This document shows, piece by piece, positions 41,246-49,833 of a stretch of 64,000 nucleotides of DNA. The stretch is from positions 62,001 to 126,000 of the forward strand of contig JAFGPW010000005.1 of assembly GCA_016935985.1 (NCBI GenBank), in the 5' to 3' direction. Origin of the DNA: Candidatus Woesearchaeota archaeon (GTDB lineage: Archaea; Nanobdellota; Nanobdellia; Woesearchaeales; JAFGPW01). Within the stretch, counting starts at the first letter, position 1, and every line of letters starts with the position of its first letter. The notes beneath the pieces were generated by a model. It did not search any database and was not told the DNA's origin. It saw only the letters and a list, made by a program, of their open reading frames with translations. A program made the translations under genes and the position numbers.

Positions 41246-42864
41246 GGTTCCGTGACGCGTTCCTCATCGCGTACCTCTCCCTGTTCTTCGCGGCTGCGCC
41301 GCTCGCCTCTGGCGGCCCTTCGAAGAAGGAGCAGGCGAAGCAGCAGGCCGGCCACGTCCTCACGCTCAAGGATCCCCAAGGCAGGTTCTACACCTGGGAA
41401 AAATTATTCCCCGACACGCTCATGCTGCCTGACACGATCGGCATCTTCGAGAAGAAGCCGTCAAGCGGCGCGTATCCGGACAACCTCGCCTCCATCGTCG
41501 ACCAGCTCGCGCCCGACACCTCGTTCGCACGCTGGAACTCGACGCCGGTGCCGGTGTTCTACGGGAGCAACGTCTCTTCCGGCGTCCCGTTCGACTCGAT
41601 CGGACGCGCGTTCGGCGAGGGCATCAACGCAGGGACCGGCAGGGGAATCGTCGCAGAGGGCGCGGTCTCCGACTACGGCATCATCTTCCAGTACGCAGAC
41701 TCAAGCTCGATCAGCATCGCGCGCAATCCGGACGGCTCGCCGCAGCTCGCGGTCGTGACCGTGCAGAAGGACCTCTACGATCCTGCTGCGGCAATCGCCC
41801 GGCTCTACGCAGCTGCCCTCGGCTTCCGCTGGTCGCTTGACCGGACGAGCGTCTCAGGCGGCGCGAGCGCGTTCTCGCCGCTCGACGTCCAGTCGCTCGC
41901 GACGTTCTTCGCGCACCCCTTCGGCTACGACCTTCGGCCGAGCTGGGGCGACAGCGCGCGCGGCGACGTCGAGAAGCCGACGATGGCGCTTGACGCTCCA
42001 GCCCAGGCGACGGCGAACGCGCCGGTGGCGCTCGACGCCTCGGCGAGCACCGACAATACCGGCATCGTCGAGTACCAGTGGGACACCGACTACAGCGGCT
42101 TCTTCGACCCTGACACCGCCACCACGACATCGACGCTCGAGCACGTGTTCACGAATCCCGAGCCGTCTGACCGGACGATTATGGTCGTTGGCAGGGACGC
42201 GAACGGCAACAGGGGCTACGCCGGGAAGGACATCTCTGTCATCGCGAGCCCGACAGCGCCGGTGTTCGGGGGATATCATGTCCACTCTGCAAGTCCAAAC
42301 CTCACTTTGAATATTCAAAATATCTTTTCAGACCTCTCAAACCCAATACCTCTCTTTACCTATTTCATCATTTCAACAGACTTCCCAAATTTAGGAATAA
42401 ATCCTTCGAACGGTGTGATGGGGAGCACATTCTACCTCCCCGACTCCATGGCAGGGAAATCCTACTACGCGGTCGTCGCCGCTGACAACGGGAGCGAGGT
42501 GACCACCGCGACGATCGACTGGATCGTGAACAGGTACCGGCACGTCATCGACGTCTTCTACCTGAAGGGCGGCCAGACGCAGACGGAGCAGCTCAACGGC
42601 ACTGACCGGCTAACCGACTACGCGCGGAACGTCGTCACGCCCGCCGGATTCTTTGCCTATAGCATACAGTCGACGCCGCAGGAACTCCAGGAAGTGGCTG
42701 ACCGCATCGTACAGCGGCCTGCCTGGGCAGAAGAAGACCTCCTCCACTACAACTTTACTACTATACCCAGCTGGCCGAATATATCGGCGACCATGGATTC
42801 GGTCTTCCAGAACATCTCTCCGTACGAACTCAGGGGGATTGGTTTCACCGTCTCCAGCAACTGA
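41242..42864 (+). CDS. Secreted protein with PKD-like domain
   Basis: This 540-residue protein has a signal peptide (residues 5-23). An uncharacterised N-terminal domain (about 25-240) precedes a PKD/Ig-like domain (about 248-340) with the pattern LDASASTDNTGIVEYQWDTD. A second beta-rich region follows. It overlaps the PNPFNP gene by 4 nt, so the two are probably made together. A patch near 42290-42420 is clearly more AT-rich than its surroundings. No catalytic motif is recognised; surface or periplasm-like binding is an inference. Confidence 0.78.
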   Translation: MRFRDAFLIAYLSLFFAAAPLASGGPSKKEQAKQQAGHVLTLKDPQGRFYTWEKLFPDTLMLPDTIGIFEKKPSSGAYPDNLASIVDQLAPDTSFARWNSTPVPVFYGSNVSSGVPFDSIGRAFGEGINAGTGRGIVAEGAVSDYGIIFQYADSSSISIARNPDGSPQLAVVTVQKDLYDPAAAIARLYAAALGFRWSLDRTSVSGGASAFSPLDVQSLATFFAHPFGYDLRPSWGDSARGDVEKPTMALDAPAQATANAPVALDASASTDNTGIVEYQWDTDYSGFFDPDTATTTSTLEHVFTNPEPSDRTIMVVGRDANGNRGYAGKDISVIASPTAPVFGGYHVHSASPNLTLNIQNIFSDLSNPIPLFTYFIISTDFPNLGINPSNGVMGSTFYLPDSMAGKSYYAVVAADNGSEVTTATIDWIVNRYRHVIDVFYLKGGQTQTEQLNGTDRLTDYARNVVTPAGFFAYSIQSTPQELQEVADRIVQRPAWAEEDLLHYNFTTIPSWPNISATMDSVFQNISPYELRGIGFTVSSN

Positions 42865-43252
42865 GCATCTCCGCTGTCGTCATGACCGGGACCAGCGACT
42901 GCTTCTTGAGATGCGAATCGTCCGACCAGAGCACGCTTCCGGGATGAGCGAGCGCGCACGCGATGAAGGGGGCGTCGTCAAGGTCGATAGGGCCGACACA
43001 GCGGAGGGACATCTCACGATGCTTATCCAATGTTTCGTGCGGGACCAGGCGCACTCTGCCCATCACGAGCCGCATGAGCAGGTCGAAGTCAGGCCCATTC
43101 ATCCGAGACTTTCGCATGAGGATGTCCCGGTGCCGCTCAGCCTCCTCGACGATGTATGCCGGAGCGACGAATTCCTGGTCCATAGAAAAGAGGAGCGTCC
43201 GGGTCAGCGAGTCCCTGATGAGCGCGGAGAAGAGGACGTTCGAGTCGACCAC
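42845..43252 (-). CDS. vapC: PIN-domain toxin VapC
   Basis: This 135-residue PIN ribonuclease has the four acidic positions in VVDSNVLF, IVEEAERH, LDDAPFIA and WSDDSHLK. The frame has no sensible ATG. The GTG at 43250-43252 shares its first base with the last base of the vapB stop (TAGTG) and gives the normal family start MVDSNV. VapC toxins cut tRNA or rRNA and are neutralised by the partner antitoxin. The gene overlaps the end of the PKD-protein gene by 20 nt. Confidence 0.87.
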   Translation of the reverse strand: MVDSNVLFSALIRDSLTRTLLFSMDQEFVAPAYIVEEAERHRDILMRKSRMNGPDFDLLMRLVMGRVRLVPHETLDKHREMSLRCVGPIDLDDAPFIACALAHPGSVLWSDDSHLKKQSLVPVMTTAEMLSCWRR

Positions 43253-43479
43253 TACTGTTTTTCCATGAACCGCTTCCCCGCTTCCCGCTTGACCAGCCGT
43301 GAGAACGATGCCACATCCGCCTCTGAAAGAGCGCTCTTCTTCGCGAGCGCGTCCGCGAGCCTGAGGAGCTCCAGCTTCTCCTGTATCGCGCGTCGCGCGA
43401 CCTCGCTCCATCTGACGTCAGGGAACGCCCGCATCTCCTTATGGAGATCATCCGGCAAAGATAGCGTCATGTTCGCCAT
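43252..43479 (-). CDS. vapB: RHH-type antitoxin VapB
   Basis: This 75-residue protein has the ribbon-helix-helix pattern MTLSLPDDLHKEMRAFPDVR then WSEVARRAIQEKLELLRLA. A basic C-terminal tail should wrap the toxin. The start is ATG 43477-43479, about 10 nt after the predicted start site; a GTG at 43488 would be leaderless and is possible. The gene is coupled to vapC by TAGTG. The promoter is covered by an array of inverted half-sites consistent with autoregulation by the RHH domain. Confidence 0.88.
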   Translation of the reverse strand: MANMTLSLPDDLHKEMRAFPDVRWSEVARRAIQEKLELLRLADALAKKSALSEADVASFSRLVKREAGKRFMEKQ

Positions 43480-43515
43480 GTGGATCACTCCACATAGATA
43501 TGTGATGCCACATAT
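43478..43515. promoter_or_regulatory. VapBC operator array
   Basis: Three linked inverted repeats: ATGTGGA-TCAC-TCCACAT (43478-43495), CACATA-GA-TATGTG (43491-43504) and ATATGTG-ATGC-CACATAT (43498-43515). Together they give four CACAT/ATGTG half-sites about 10 bp apart, covering the start codon, start site and the edge of the TATA box (43513-43520, minus strand). Confidence 0.75.
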
Positions 43516-43656
43516 TTATGTCTTTCGCCTAAAAGCCGGAAATGGAGATACTCGACTCTCGTGCTTATCGTGTCTTTGGTCTTGGTCGCCGGAAATCTTC
43601 CGATTCATGAGAAGAAAGGCAATTTTTAAATAGCACGTCTACGCCAATACCGGGCC
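43480..43656. other. Divergent region between vapB and surface protein 2
   Basis: Beyond the operator array this 177-bp gap holds GCCGGAAAT twice (43535-43543, 43588-43596). The second copy is part of CGGAA-ATC-TTCCG. TTTAAATA (43625-43632) is centred 28 nt before the next ATG. No gene is visible. Confidence 0.5.
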
Positions 43657-46600
43657 ATGGGTAGAAAAAAGAGGTTCATAATAGGTATTGGGCTCTTTCT
43701 CCTCTTCCTTCCGCAGCTCTACGCGCAGATCGATCCCAGCGCGACTGAAGTCACCATCTGTCCGGACGACTGGAGCGAATCGCTGGCGGTCAGTCACTGC
43801 GTCAACACTTACCCGATTGATTATGATCTGGCTGCGACTGACCTCGACTATGGATGTCAAACCGGACAGACGCGCCGCTATGTCTACGGTCCCGGCGCAG
43901 AGCTCGCTTGCGATGAGCTCGGCGTCACGCTCTGCTGCGAGGTGGGAGAGAGGAGGATTCCCGCAGGGACTGACGCATGCGTGAACGGCTATGATGAGGA
44001 CAGCGATGGTAGCGTCGACTGCGATGACAATGACTGCGAAGTCGTCTCCGTGTGCTCCATGTCAGAGCCGACATTCACCGGCTCCTCGCGGATCATCCCG
44101 ATGTATGAGGACGCAGTCCTCAACTTCGAGGCCGATGTCACGGGGACCACCATGAGCCCCTCCGAATCCATCACTATCCAGCTGCTCGTCTCAGGCGCAT
44201 CCTTCGATGTCCGGACCTGCACCTCGACGGCATGCGGCATCCACGAGATGGACGTCTACGGATCGATGGCCGACGGGTCGACTGGATCTGTCTTCAGTCT
44301 TAGGGCTGGCGTGCCGCGCAGCTACTTCACCGCGCAGCGCTACTACTACGGCTTCCGCATCCTCCGGCAAGGGACGATAATCAACCATATCCAGGCGACC
44401 TACACCGACCTCACCGGCTGCTACAACCGCACAACAAACGCATGGTACCGTCCGAACTACCCCCAGCAGACGAGGACATGCGGCTCGTCGATCGGCATCT
44501 GCACCGTCGGTACCCAGTACTGCACCGGCTATGAGGTCTGGAGCACCTGTACGGGCACGCTCCCCGGAACCGAGACCTGCGGCGACGGCATCGACCAGGA
44601 CTGCAGCGGCGCCGACCTCGCCTGCCCCCCTCCGCCGACCGCCTGCACGGACGAGTGCGACGTCCTCGGCCAGACCTTCTGCTACAGCAACAACCTCTAC
44701 ACCTGCATCACCGGCAGCGACGGCTGCTACGACCGGAGCATCGTCGAGAGCTGCGCCAACGGCTGCGCGGACAGCGCCTGCATCCCGGCAACGGACTGCC
44801 AGCACGAGTGCGGCACGACCGGCACCCTCTCCTGCAGCGCGTCAGGCGACCTCTACATCTGCCGGGCGGATGCGGCAGGATGCCGCTCCTGGGAGCTCTC
44901 GCAGGACTGCACCGGCCCGTGCATCAACACGACGGTCCCGCCGTACTGTGTCGATTGCGCCAATCCCTGCGCCACCGAAGGCGCCTTCGAGTGCCTCACG
45001 GCGACCTCGTCGCGCTCTTGCACGCGCAGCCTGACGATCGATTCATGCCTGCAGTGGGTGCCCGACACCTGCGATACCTGCTATGAAAGCTCAACCGATC
45101 CGAGCGTGAGCCGCTGCTACGACGAGTGCCCGGCGAGCGGCACCTGTTCCGAAGAGAGGGTGTGCAGGGATGCTGATGGGACCGAGTACCCGATGCAAAG
45201 GATCGCGGGCATCCTCTGCTGCCTCGAGGGGGCCTGCCAGGACGAGGATTCGGCAGCCGCCTGCACCGAGCCGAGCGAAGGCACCGCCGTGCATCAGGGC
45301 CTGCCCTATCCCCCCCGCTGCGACGGGGACTACCGCGTCACCTTCTCCTGCGCCGACGACGGCTCGCTCGTCACCACTACCGCGACGACGCCGTGCGAGT
45401 ACGGCTGCGTCGGCGGCACCTGCCAGCTCGCGCCGCCGACCGTCACGCTCACCGACGCCCAGAAGCTGCGGAGGATTGTCGAGGACCTCCCGGCGCAGGG
45501 ACGATGGCGCGAGAACGATTACATCGACCTCATCGACTACATCCGGCGGCGCAACCAGGGGCTCGACCTCGCGGCGCTCCAGGTGGCCATCCTCTCGACC
45601 AGCACCGGCACGCTCACCGAGATCGGCATGGGAGGTGTCTGGCAGACCGGCTTTGACTCAGCAGGCACCTACGACACCACGCTCCGCCTCAGGATGGGCA
45701 ACGTGACCAACCAGACCTCGTTCAGAATCATCGTCGAGGACATCAACCGGGCGCCGAAGCTCGAGATGGACGACACGCTCTCCCCCTACGTCGGCAGGGA
45801 AGGAGAGCGCCTCACGATACCGTTTGTGGCTTCTGACCCCGACGGGGACCCGCTCTCCTTCGACTTCACGCCGACCGTCCAACCCGGCAGGGAGAACGAC
45901 CCGAAGCCCGCGTTCCAGATCGTGGGAAGCTCCATCGTGTGGGACGACCCCTGGCCGACCAAGCTCTATGTGGAGTTCCGGGCGAGCGACGGCATGGTCT
46001 CCACCCAGCCTGAGGTGTTCGAGATCGAGATACGGCCTCGCTCGGCCCTCGCCGACATCACCCTCGGCGAGGGGGAGGACGACCGGCTCGTGCGGCAGGG
46101 GGCCGACGAGGGGTTCGAGGAGGCGGCGGGCGAGGCGGGCCTCTCCGACCAGCAGCGCCGCGAGCTCATGGGGAATCCGGACGGCCGCGCCCAGCTCGTG
46201 GACACAATCAACCAGCGCCGCGAGGAGGATGCAAGGAGGGTCATCGACCTCGTCGTCGCGAAGGACCCTTCCATCAACAAGAAGGTCCAGCTCGAGCGGT
46301 TCAAGGAGACGCGGCCGAACATCAGGATAACGAAGGAGCCGACGGTCGACCGCGAGCGCAAGGAGACGACCGTGACGATCCGGCTCGAGCCGAAGCGGGT
46401 GATGTACAACGTCACGATCCTCGAGGACATCCCGAAGGAGGTCGCCGAGAGCGCGGACGAGCTCGTCTTCTCCGTGCAGCCCATAGTCATCGAGGCGGAT
46501 CCGCTCATCATGTGGCAGTTCGAGCGCCTCGAGGCGCCGGTCGAGCTCTCGTACACGGTGAAGAAGGAGCTCGAGACCGTCAACACCTCGACGGTGCCTA

Positions 46601-46926
46601 TCGCCGAGCTCGTGACCCTCGAGGAGGTCAGCCAGCCCCAGGTCCTCTGGCGGCTCGCCATCATCCCGGTGGTCGGCATCATCCTGATATTCTTCGCGCG
46701 GTTCCAGCATCACGGCGGGAGCATCACGAAGGCGGAGAAGGCGATCGAGAAGGAGTCGAAGGAGATCGCGAACTACCTCGAGAAGCTCGCCGACTACGTC
46801 GCGCTCGAGCTCGAGCGCGGTTCGCCGGACATGGAGATCAGGACCCAGCTGACCGTGATGGGCCACCGCATGGACATGATCGACCAGGCCTTCCGGAAGG
46901 CTCGCGGCCGCGTGAGGCCCAAGTGA
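43657..46926 (+). CDS. Cys-rich surface protein 2 with C-terminal membrane anchor
   Basis: This 1089-residue protein has an N-terminal signal peptide (residues 5-22). Extracellular Cys-rich modules follow, including two metal-loop motifs CVNGYDEDSDG (about 108) and CGDGIDQDCSG (about 308) and repeats of the form C-x3-C-x6-C (about 320-580). Cadherin/Ig-like domains come next (about 680-800), then a charged helical region (about 810-900). A juxtamembrane domain precedes one transmembrane helix (about 997-1015, LAIIPVVGIILIFFARF). About 70 helical, charged residues lie inside the cell. TATA is at 43625-43632, leaderless. The inside tail suggests signalling or a cytoskeletal partner, which is inference. 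Confidence 0.85.
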   Translation: MGRKKRFIIGIGLFLLFLPQLYAQIDPSATEVTICPDDWSESLAVSHCVNTYPIDYDLAATDLDYGCQTGQTRRYVYGPGAELACDELGVTLCCEVGERRIPAGTDACVNGYDEDSDGSVDCDDNDCEVVSVCSMSEPTFTGSSRIIPMYEDAVLNFEADVTGTTMSPSESITIQLLVSGASFDVRTCTSTACGIHEMDVYGSMADGSTGSVFSLRAGVPRSYFTAQRYYYGFRILRQGTIINHIQATYTDLTGCYNRTTNAWYRPNYPQQTRTCGSSIGICTVGTQYCTGYEVWSTCTGTLPGTETCGDGIDQDCSGADLACPPPPTACTDECDVLGQTFCYSNNLYTCITGSDGCYDRSIVESCANGCADSACIPATDCQHECGTTGTLSCSASGDLYICRADAAGCRSWELSQDCTGPCINTTVPPYCVDCANPCATEGAFECLTATSSRSCTRSLTIDSCLQWVPDTCDTCYESSTDPSVSRCYDECPASGTCSEERVCRDADGTEYPMQRIAGILCCLEGACQDEDSAAACTEPSEGTAVHQGLPYPPRCDGDYRVTFSCADDGSLVTTTATTPCEYGCVGGTCQLAPPTVTLTDAQKLRRIVEDLPAQGRWRENDYIDLIDYIRRRNQGLDLAALQVAILSTSTGTLTEIGMGGVWQTGFDSAGTYDTTLRLRMGNVTNQTSFRIIVEDINRAPKLEMDDTLSPYVGREGERLTIPFVASDPDGDPLSFDFTPTVQPGRENDPKPAFQIVGSSIVWDDPWPTKLYVEFRASDGMVSTQPEVFEIEIRPRSALADITLGEGEDDRLVRQGADEGFEEAAGEAGLSDQQRRELMGNPDGRAQLVDTINQRREEDARRVIDLVVAKDPSINKKVQLERFKETRPNIRITKEPTVDRERKETTVTIRLEPKRVMYNVTILEDIPKEVAESADELVFSVQPIVIEADPLIMWQFERLEAPVELSYTVKKELETVNTSTVPIAELVTLEEVSQPQVLWRLAIIPVVGIILIFFARFQHHGGSITKAEKAIEKESKEIANYLEKLADYVALELERGSPDMEIRTQLTVMGHRMDMIDQAFRKARGRVRPK

Positions 46927-46943
46927 CAACAAAATATATATAG

Positions 46944-46955
46944 AACGGCGCCGTT
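46944..46955. promoter_or_regulatory. Palindrome in aglB promoter
   Basis: AACGGCGCCGTT, a perfect 12-bp palindrome, lies between the TATA box (46933-46942) and the start codon of leaderless aglB (46966). A protein bound here would block polymerase. It is the only strong operator-like dyad seen at the glycosylation genes. Confidence 0.4.
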
Positions 46956-46965
46956 TCGGCCCGGC

Positions 46966-49833
46966 ATGGGGGGCAGGACCGATAGCGGCAGCCAGCGGAA
47001 GGATTCGAGGCGAAACCTCTCGCTTGTGAAACTATTTTCACAGCTGTTCTCCGAAACGCCCGCATGGGCCGCCTACCTCCCGCACACCATCGTCGTCCTC
47101 GTCATCCTGCTCGCCGCCTGGCTCGTCATCACCGGGACCGCTTCGTTCCCCTCCACCGCGGCGCTCGTCCTGCTCCTCGCGGCAGCGGTCGCCCACCGGC
47201 TGAAGAGGCCCGACTGGCTGCTCGTCCCGCTCGTCGCGCTCATCGGCGTCGTCATCCGCATCCAGAACCTGCCGCTCCTCAAGGGGCAGTACCCGCTCGC
47301 CCTCGACCCCTTCATCTTCCTCAGGTACGCCCGCGAGCTCGTCGAGAACGGCGCGATCCCCGCGGTCGACACCCTGCGCTATGTCCCGCTCGGGTTCGAG
47401 ACCGGCTCAGAGCTCCTCTCGGTCTCGTATATGAGCGCTTGGCTCTACAAGCTCCTCTCCCCCCTCATCCCTGGGCTCACCATCGAGTTCGCGCACATCA
47501 TCTACCCAGTCATCTTCTTCGCGCTCGGCATCGTCGTGTTCTACCTGCTCTGCCGCGAGCTCTTCGACTCCAGGGTCGCGTTCACGGCTTCCCTCATCCT
47601 GTCAGTCTTCCCCGCTTACCTCTACCGCACCATGGCAGGCTTCGCCGACAAGGAGGCGCTCGGCATCCTCCTCATGTTCCTCTCGATCTACCTCTTCGTC
47701 CTCACCCAGAAGCGCGAGCGGCGCTGGCAGGCCGGCCTCTTCGGCGCTCTCTCCGGCATCGCCGCCGGCGGGATGGGGCTCACCTGGGGCGGCACCACCT
47801 TCCTCTACATGATTGTCGGCGCGTACGCCTTCGCGCTCATCTTCCTCGGCAAGATGCGTTTGCGCGAGACCATCGCGCTCGTCTCGTGGGCGGTCCCCGC
47901 CTACCTCATGGTGGCGTTCCTCACCCCGCGCTACGGCGGCATCGTCGGCGTCCTCTCCTCGCTCAACTTCGCGATCCCCTTCCTCGCCCTCCTCTTCCTC
48001 ATCGCCGACCGGCTGACCGGGCCGCTCACCTCGCGCCTGCACCAGGCGGCGACCGCGTTCCTGAAGGACGGATGGCAGGCGGCGAAGACTGCGCTCGGGC
48101 AAAAAGAAGCTTCCCCATCACGCATCTCGCCGCACGTCCTCGTCCTGCTGCTCGTCATGATCGGCGGCATCGGCGCGCTGGTGCTGCTCGGCCCGGAGAA
48201 GGTCTTCGGCATCATCGTCCAGATAAAGGAGCAGATCCTGCACCCGGTCGGCACTGGCAGGCTTACGGTCACCGTCGCCGAGAACCGGCAGCCGTACTTC
48301 TCCGACTGGTGGGAGCAGTTCGGATACTTCTTCTACTTCTTCTTCATAGGATCCATGTACCTCTTCTACCGGATGGTCGCCCCTATCAAACGCTACCGCG
48401 TGCCGCTCACCCTCGGCTACGTCGTCTTCATCACGCTCTTCATCTTCAGCAGGAACCGGGCGGGGACGGTGCTCAATGGCGTGACCCCCTTCTCCGCGTT
48501 CCTCTTCTTCGGCTCGGTCATCGGCTTCGCGCTCCTCTTCTATGCGCTTATCATCCGCTCATCGACGCGGGACGACGCCTCGTTCAGGGGATTCGCGGCG
48601 ATCCCCTCCGGCCTGCTCCTGACCCTCATCTGGTTCATCATCATGATCCTCGCCGCGCGCGGCGCGATGCGGCTCTTCTTCGTCTTCTCGCCCGTCATCG
48701 CGCTCGTCGCAGGATACCTCATCGTGGATGTCATCACGCGGTCCTTCGCCATCAAGGACCGCATCTACAAGTGGACCGCGCTCATCATCGTGCTCGTGCT
48801 CGTCGTACCGACCGTCTACGGCATGTGGGAGACGAGCTATGCGCAGGCGCGCTACACCGGCCCCTCGCTCAACGACCAGTGGCAGGCGGCGATGGCCTGG
48901 GTGCGCGAGGGGACGCCGGAGGACGCCGTCTTCGCGCACTGGTGGGACTACGGCTACTGGGTGCAGGCGGAAGGCAGGCGGGCGACGATCCTCGACGGCG
49001 GCAACTTCATCTCCTACTGGAACCACCTCATGGGGCGGCATGTGCTCTCCGGCAGGAGCGAGACCGAGGCGCTCGAGTTCCTGAAGGCGCACGACGCGAC
49101 CCATCTCCTGGTCATCTCCGACGAGATCGGCAAGTACACCGCCTACTCCTCCATCGGGTCTGACGAGGAGTTCGACATCTTCTCCTGGATCGGCACCTTC
49201 GTGATGGAGCCGCGCGCGACACGGGAGGCGGACGGCCTTTCCTGGTACACCTACTACGGCGTCTCGGCGCTCGACGAGCAGCTGACGTACGAGGGAAAGA
49301 CCTTCCCCGCGAACGCAGCGGCGATCGGCCTCATCCAGATACCCATCAGGTACGACGAGGACGACCCCGACGAGTTCGCGATCGAGCAGCCGACGGCGAC
49401 CGTCTACTACCAGAGCGACCGCATGGAGGTGCCGATCGAGTGCCTCTTCTTCGAGGGCGAGCGGCGCTATTTCGAGAAGGAGGGGCTCGGCGGCTGCATC
49501 AGGCTCATGCCCCGCTACCTGAACGCCCAGTACCAGCAGGAGAACGGGGCGCTGCTCTGGGTCTCAGAGCGCGGCTTCGGGGCGCTCTGGACCAGGCTCT
49601 TCCTCTTCGACGAGGAAAGCGAGCGCTTCACGCTCGTCTACGACGACTCGGACACGCGCCAGCTCGCCTACTACGGCGGACGGATCATGGGCCCGCTCAA
49701 GATATGGGAGATAACCTATCCCGAGGGCTTCGGGATACCGCCCGAGCTCCGGGAGCTCTACACGAACAGGACCACGAACTACTGGGAGTACCTCAACGAG
49801 AACAACAGGAACAGCCCCTATGTCCAGGAATAA
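46966..49833 (+). CDS. aglB: Oligosaccharyltransferase AglB/STT3
   Basis: This 955-residue enzyme transfers a lipid-linked glycan to Asn in N-X-S/T sequons outside the cell. A long multi-pass membrane part (about 35-620) carries the acidic catalytic loops, including ALDPFIFLRYARE near 108. The soluble domain starts with the signature WWDYG at 659-663, followed by GYWVQAEGRRATILDGGN. Length fits archaeal AglB. The TATA box at 46933-46942 implies a leaderless start. It leads an apparent operon with the next two genes and sits between sequon-rich surface proteins, its likely substrates. Confidence 0.95.
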   Translation: MGGRTDSGSQRKDSRRNLSLVKLFSQLFSETPAWAAYLPHTIVVLVILLAAWLVITGTASFPSTAALVLLLAAAVAHRLKRPDWLLVPLVALIGVVIRIQNLPLLKGQYPLALDPFIFLRYARELVENGAIPAVDTLRYVPLGFETGSELLSVSYMSAWLYKLLSPLIPGLTIEFAHIIYPVIFFALGIVVFYLLCRELFDSRVAFTASLILSVFPAYLYRTMAGFADKEALGILLMFLSIYLFVLTQKRERRWQAGLFGALSGIAAGGMGLTWGGTTFLYMIVGAYAFALIFLGKMRLRETIALVSWAVPAYLMVAFLTPRYGGIVGVLSSLNFAIPFLALLFLIADRLTGPLTSRLHQAATAFLKDGWQAAKTALGQKEASPSRISPHVLVLLLVMIGGIGALVLLGPEKVFGIIVQIKEQILHPVGTGRLTVTVAENRQPYFSDWWEQFGYFFYFFFIGSMYLFYRMVAPIKRYRVPLTLGYVVFITLFIFSRNRAGTVLNGVTPFSAFLFFGSVIGFALLFYALIIRSSTRDDASFRGFAAIPSGLLLTLIWFIIMILAARGAMRLFFVFSPVIALVAGYLIVDVITRSFAIKDRIYKWTALIIVLVLVVPTVYGMWETSYAQARYTGPSLNDQWQAAMAWVREGTPEDAVFAHWWDYGYWVQAEGRRATILDGGNFISYWNHLMGRHVLSGRSETEALEFLKAHDATHLLVISDEIGKYTAYSSIGSDEEFDIFSWIGTFVMEPRATREADGLSWYTYYGVSALDEQLTYEGKTFPANAAAIGLIQIPIRYDEDDPDEFAIEQPTATVYYQSDRMEVPIECLFFEGERRYFEKEGLGGCIRLMPRYLNAQYQQENGALLWVSERGFGALWTRLFLFDEESERFTLVYDDSDTRQLAYYGGRIMGPLKIWEITYPEGFGIPPELRELYTNRTTNYWEYLNENNRNSPYVQE

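Noticed and set aside
42302..42315. TTTGAATATTCAAA palindrome resembling the recurrent intergenic motif
   Set aside because: It differs at the inner positions (GAATATTC instead of CAATATTG) and lies inside a coding region, not before a promoter.
47064..49163. Long open frame of about 700 codons within aglB
   Set aside because: Its product is dominated by Arg, His and Pro, has no family motif, and overlaps AglB in another frame. High GC keeps such shadow frames open.
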